A stretch of DNA of 64,000 nucleotides from Nocardioides sp. IC4_145 (GTDB lineage: Bacteria; Actinomycetota; Actinomycetes; Propionibacteriales; Nocardioidaceae), in the NCBI RefSeq assembly GCF_011250565.1, contig NZ_JAANMS010000011.1, positions 26,156 to 90,155 of the forward strand, read 5' to 3'. Below, piece after piece: positions 61,975-64,000 of the stretch; the first letter of the stretch is position 1; every line of letters begins with the position of its first letter. The notes below the pieces were generated by a model. That model was given only the letters and a program-made list of their open reading frames with translations, was not told the DNA's origin and ran no database searches. Position numbers and translations under genes: made by a program.

Positions 61975-62038
61975 CCTGATGGTCCTCGGCCGTCGATGAA
62001 CCGCGGTGCCTGAGGCCCGCGAGATTTCTTCGCGTCGG

Positions 62039-62073
62039 TGATCGCCCGAGCGGGTCAGCCTTCCTTTGGTGAC
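62039..62073 (+). promoter_or_regulatory. Element regulon motif copy H (62.1 kb operon)
   Basis: TGATCGC, 19 bases, TTTGGTGAC (TTGG in place of TAGG), 34 bases before the GTG at 62108. The most diverged copy. Confidence 0.6.
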
Positions 62074-62107
62074 TGAGACATGACCCCGGTCAACCAAGGA
62101 GCTGCCC

Positions 62108-62275
62108 GTGAGCACGCCCACCGATTCTCCCTCCGCCGCGGCCGACGGTGACCCGGTTCAGGAGGCCCGCAACCACCTCGAGCAGGCCCGGGCAGCGCTC
62201 GACCGCCTCCGTGAGGTCCTGCTCCCGTCGAGCAGTACGCCCCCGTCCGACACGGGAGGCGGTGAGCCGACATGA
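62108..62275 (+). CDS. Small hypothetical protein (55 aa)
   Basis: GTG 62108 with site AAGGAG; stop overlaps the next ATG (ATGA). One helix (VQEAREHL-type: PVQEARNHLEQARAALDRLREVL) flanked by Ser/Pro-rich ends. First gene of the operon behind motif H. Confidence 0.6.
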   Translation: MSTPTDSPSAAADGDPVQEARNHLEQARAALDRLREVLLPSSSTPPSDTGGGEPT

Positions 62276-62985
62276 CCACCGACATCGCTCTACAAGCCGC
62301 AGACGCAGTCTTCATGGCCGAGCAGACCGTGGGACGCGCCCGCCGGGTCGTCGACGAGCTGCATACCACGATCAACTCCGCGCTCCTGGTTCTGGATGAC
62401 GCTGAGCTCGACTCGGCCAGGGCCCGCTTCAGTGACCGTGGCGACTACTACCTCGAGGCAGCCGGCGAGCACCTGGACAGGCTGCAGACGCGGTGTGAAG
62501 ATGCCAAGCACCTCATCCACGGTGTCTACGGCCATCTGGACCTTGCCGTCCAAGCTCTTGCTGCGCTGGGAGATCTGCTCTCCGCTGCCGACGGGCTCGA
62601 TTTCGCGGTCGTCGCCGATCTGGCTGACCTTAGACCGAGAATCGCGGTGGTCAGCGAGATGGTCATCCTCGGCAAGCCAGTTGCGCGCGCCGCGGTTCGG
62701 CACGTCGAGAGCGCCCGCGCCGCGGCGCGCCAGGCAACGCCGGCATCGCTGCTGGAGCCGGTCACCCTCGAGCGGAGCATCGCGACCGCCGGCAAGGAGC
62801 TCGGCCGCGCGGACGAGGACGTGCGCCTGCTCGAGAACGTCGTCGACCACGCCGCGGCCAACGCCCGGCAGTCGGCCGGGATCGCCAGTGACATCACCGA
62901 CAATGCCCGCCGGCGGATGGCCGAACAGGGTCGCGCCCAGGTGCCTCGCCAGGCGTCCCCGGCCGTCGGGTCGCCGGCGCGGTAG
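62272..62985 (+). CDS. Hypothetical helical protein (237 aa)
   Basis: Almost entirely helical, Ala-rich, with long coiled-coil-like segments (ADAVFMAEQTVGRARRVVDEL; YYLEAAGEHLDRLQTRCEDAKHLI; ENVVDHAAANARQSAGIASDI). Resembles small structural or nucleoid-like helical proteins but no family is recognised. In an operon with the 55-aa and DnaA-like genes. Confidence 0.65.
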   Translation: MTTDIALQAADAVFMAEQTVGRARRVVDELHTTINSALLVLDDAELDSARARFSDRGDYYLEAAGEHLDRLQTRCEDAKHLIHGVYGHLDLAVQALAALGDLLSAADGLDFAVVADLADLRPRIAVVSEMVILGKPVARAAVRHVESARAAARQATPASLLEPVTLERSIATAGKELGRADEDVRLLENVVDHAAANARQSAGIASDITDNARRRMAEQGRAQVPRQASPAVGSPAR

Positions 62986-62999
62986 GCAGGAGGACGGGC

Positions 63000-63923
63000 A
63001 TGGACCTCGATCAGGGCGGCCGCCAGCTGGCTGGCCTCATCCTCGATGCCGCCGGCCGCGGGCAGCATGACCAGGTCGCCGATCTGGTCGCGCCGATGGA
63101 CGCCGACCAGCTGCGGTCGCTGGTGGCCGTCCTCGCCGTCCAGGTCGACCAGACCCTGCCGGCGGCGCCGGCAACCGGCCCGGCAGCGGTGTGCGAGCTG
63201 GCCATCAACGCCGCCGCGCCGATGTTCGGCACCACGCCGGAGGCGATCCTGAGCGCCGAGCGCAGCCGCCCGGTCAGCGACGCCCGCGCCGTGGCCATGA
63301 CCGCCGCCCGCGAGGTCGGCCTATCCCTGCCGGCGATCGCCGAGCACTTCAACAAGGACCACGGCTCGGTGATCCACGCCGTGCGCCGCACCGCCGAACG
63401 CCCCCGGCTGGCCGTCGCCGCGGCCCGGGTCACCAAGCACGTCAACGACCGCTACACCGCCCAACTCCCCCGCCCCGAGGCCAGCGTCGTCAGCCTCCAC
63501 CAGGACCAGCCCGCGTCGACCTTCGAGCCCGATGGCCCGGTCGAGCACGCCGTCGTGGCGGCCGCCGAGGCCTTCGGCACCACACCCGAGGTCCTCCTGT
63601 GCGCCGATCGAACCCGGACGGCCGCCGACGCCCGAGCGGTGGCCATGACCGCGGCCCGCATCCACGGGCACAGCCTGCCGACGATCGCGCGGCACTTCGA
63701 ACGCGACCACACGACCGTGCTCCATGCCACCCGGCGGATCGAGAAGACCCCGCCGCTGCGCGACCTCGCCGCGAAGATCGCAGCCGAACTCCCCGAGGAG
63801 CCGGCCGCTGCCAGCACCCGCCCGGCCGACGTCGACGAGCAGATCCCCGAGGCTCGCTACCGCTCCCCGGCGCCCAGGCCCAGGAACGCGCGGTCCCCGT
63901 CTCCGGCGAGCGTCCGCAGCTGA
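63000..63923 (+). CDS. Protein with two tandem DnaA domain IV modules, no AAA+ domain
   Basis: A 307-residue protein; ATG 63000 with site AGGAGG. Two repeats of the DnaA C-terminal DNA-binding domain: residues about 62-134 (SDARAVAMTAAREVGLSLPAI; FNKDHGSVIHAVRR) and 181-250 (ADARAVAMTAARIHGHSLPTI; FERDHTTVLHATRRI). Each carries the DnaA signature (basic loop, SLPxI, DHxTVxHAxRxI). There is no ATPase domain, so it cannot act as a normal DnaA. It should bind one or two DnaA boxes, and may be an element-encoded modulator of host initiation or an origin-binding protein. Confidence 0.82.
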   Translation: MDLDQGGRQLAGLILDAAGRGQHDQVADLVAPMDADQLRSLVAVLAVQVDQTLPAAPATGPAAVCELAINAAAPMFGTTPEAILSAERSRPVSDARAVAMTAAREVGLSLPAIAEHFNKDHGSVIHAVRRTAERPRLAVAAARVTKHVNDRYTAQLPRPEASVVSLHQDQPASTFEPDGPVEHAVVAAAEAFGTTPEVLLCADRTRTAADARAVAMTAARIHGHSLPTIARHFERDHTTVLHATRRIEKTPPLRDLAAKIAAELPEEPAAASTRPADVDEQIPEARYRSPAPRPRNARSPSPASVRS

Positions 63924-63933
63924 GGGTCGCCCG

Positions 63934-64000
63934 CTGAAGGCCCTCGTCGGCCTGGCCGCCGCTGCCATCGCCGCGTTCACCGCCGGCGGCATCACCGCAG
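63934..64000 (+). CDS. Possible start of a secreted or membrane protein, truncated by the window
   Basis: An open frame from CTG 63934 encodes KALVGLAAAAIAAFTAGGIT, like a signal peptide or first membrane helix. No ATG, GTG or TTG start lies nearby in this frame and no clear ribosome site is seen, so the start is uncertain. Confidence 0.25.
   Translation, partial: MKALVGLAAAAIAAFTAGGITA

Noticed and set aside
1..64000. CRISPR arrays, rRNA or tRNA genes, insertion sequences, integrase or attachment sites
   Set aside because: None could be supported: no regular spaced repeats, no tRNA cloverleaf sequence, no transposase or recombinase motifs found by reading both strands.

Overview
The window is high-GC DNA with actinobacterial features: GC-rich third codon positions, many GTG starts, ATGA and GTGA stop/start overlaps, an SCO6880-family protein, DUF4192, and a MobF relaxase of the actinobacterial TraA type. 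Most of it (about 5.8-64 kb) reads as the backbone of a large conjugative element, either a plasmid or an integrative conjugative element. No integrase, tRNA attachment site or recognisable plasmid replicase is visible, so I cannot say which. The genus cannot be fixed from sequence alone.

Layout. 1-5.6 kb: a copper/redox envelope cassette (CopD-CtaG fusion, BlaI repressor, M56 protease; convergent TlpA-CcdA-VKOR-DsbA disulfide operon). 5.8-11.3 kb: element maintenance genes (decayed dprA-like gene, DUF4192 protein, ssb, HNH protein) with an Mrr-like nuclease inserted. 11.6-17.5 kb: a 1,965-residue relaxase-helicase-primase fusion. 17.7-27 kb: accessory and defence genes (complete type I restriction-modification system, HEPN Abi protein, YfbU protein with an RHH domain, M48 protease). 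27.2-42.8 kb, minus strand: coupling protein VirD4/TraG, a five-part cell-wall hydrolase/EEP fusion, VirB4, SCO6880, VirB6-like, two VirB8-like proteins, a small pilin-like protein, a ParA/TadZ-like protein and a sigma-like regulator. 43-45.8 kb: metal-resistance cargo with two MerR regulators, an ACR3-type permease and a MerT-like protein. 46.2-58.3 kb, minus strand: a Tad-type pilus or secretion operon (SAF protein, TadZ-like, TadA/CpaF ATPase, TadB, TadC, one Flp-like and three TadE-like proteins, a LysM-BTAD membrane protein, lipoprotein, secreted protein). 58.7-64 kb: XRE regulator, AAA ATPase, and an operon ending in a protein made of two tandem DnaA DNA-binding domains without an ATPase domain.

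The main new observation is a bipartite 35-bp motif, TGATCGC-N19-NTAGGTGAC, present eight times at exactly the same spacing. Every copy lies just upstream of, and oriented toward, a transcription unit of the conjugation/maintenance backbone: ssb, the 129-residue protein plus HNH unit, the relaxase, the coupling-protein operon, the type IV secretion operon, the Tad operon, and the 59.4 and 62.1 kb operons. I found none in front of the restriction, Abi, YfbU, metal or redox cargo. It looks like a dedicated promoter or activator site that co-ordinates the whole transfer programme. A sigma-70-like protein encoded at the head of the secretion region is the best candidate for the factor that reads it. 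That gene has its own cluster of GCGTCCCC boxes, and an identical 16-bp piece of that cluster also occurs in front of the relaxase.

Several genes carry apparent single-base frameshifts at or near short homopolymers (about 44,492, 46,330, 48,287 and 61,240), which may be sequencing errors. The dprA-like gene has at least four frameshifts plus an in-frame stop and looks truly decayed.
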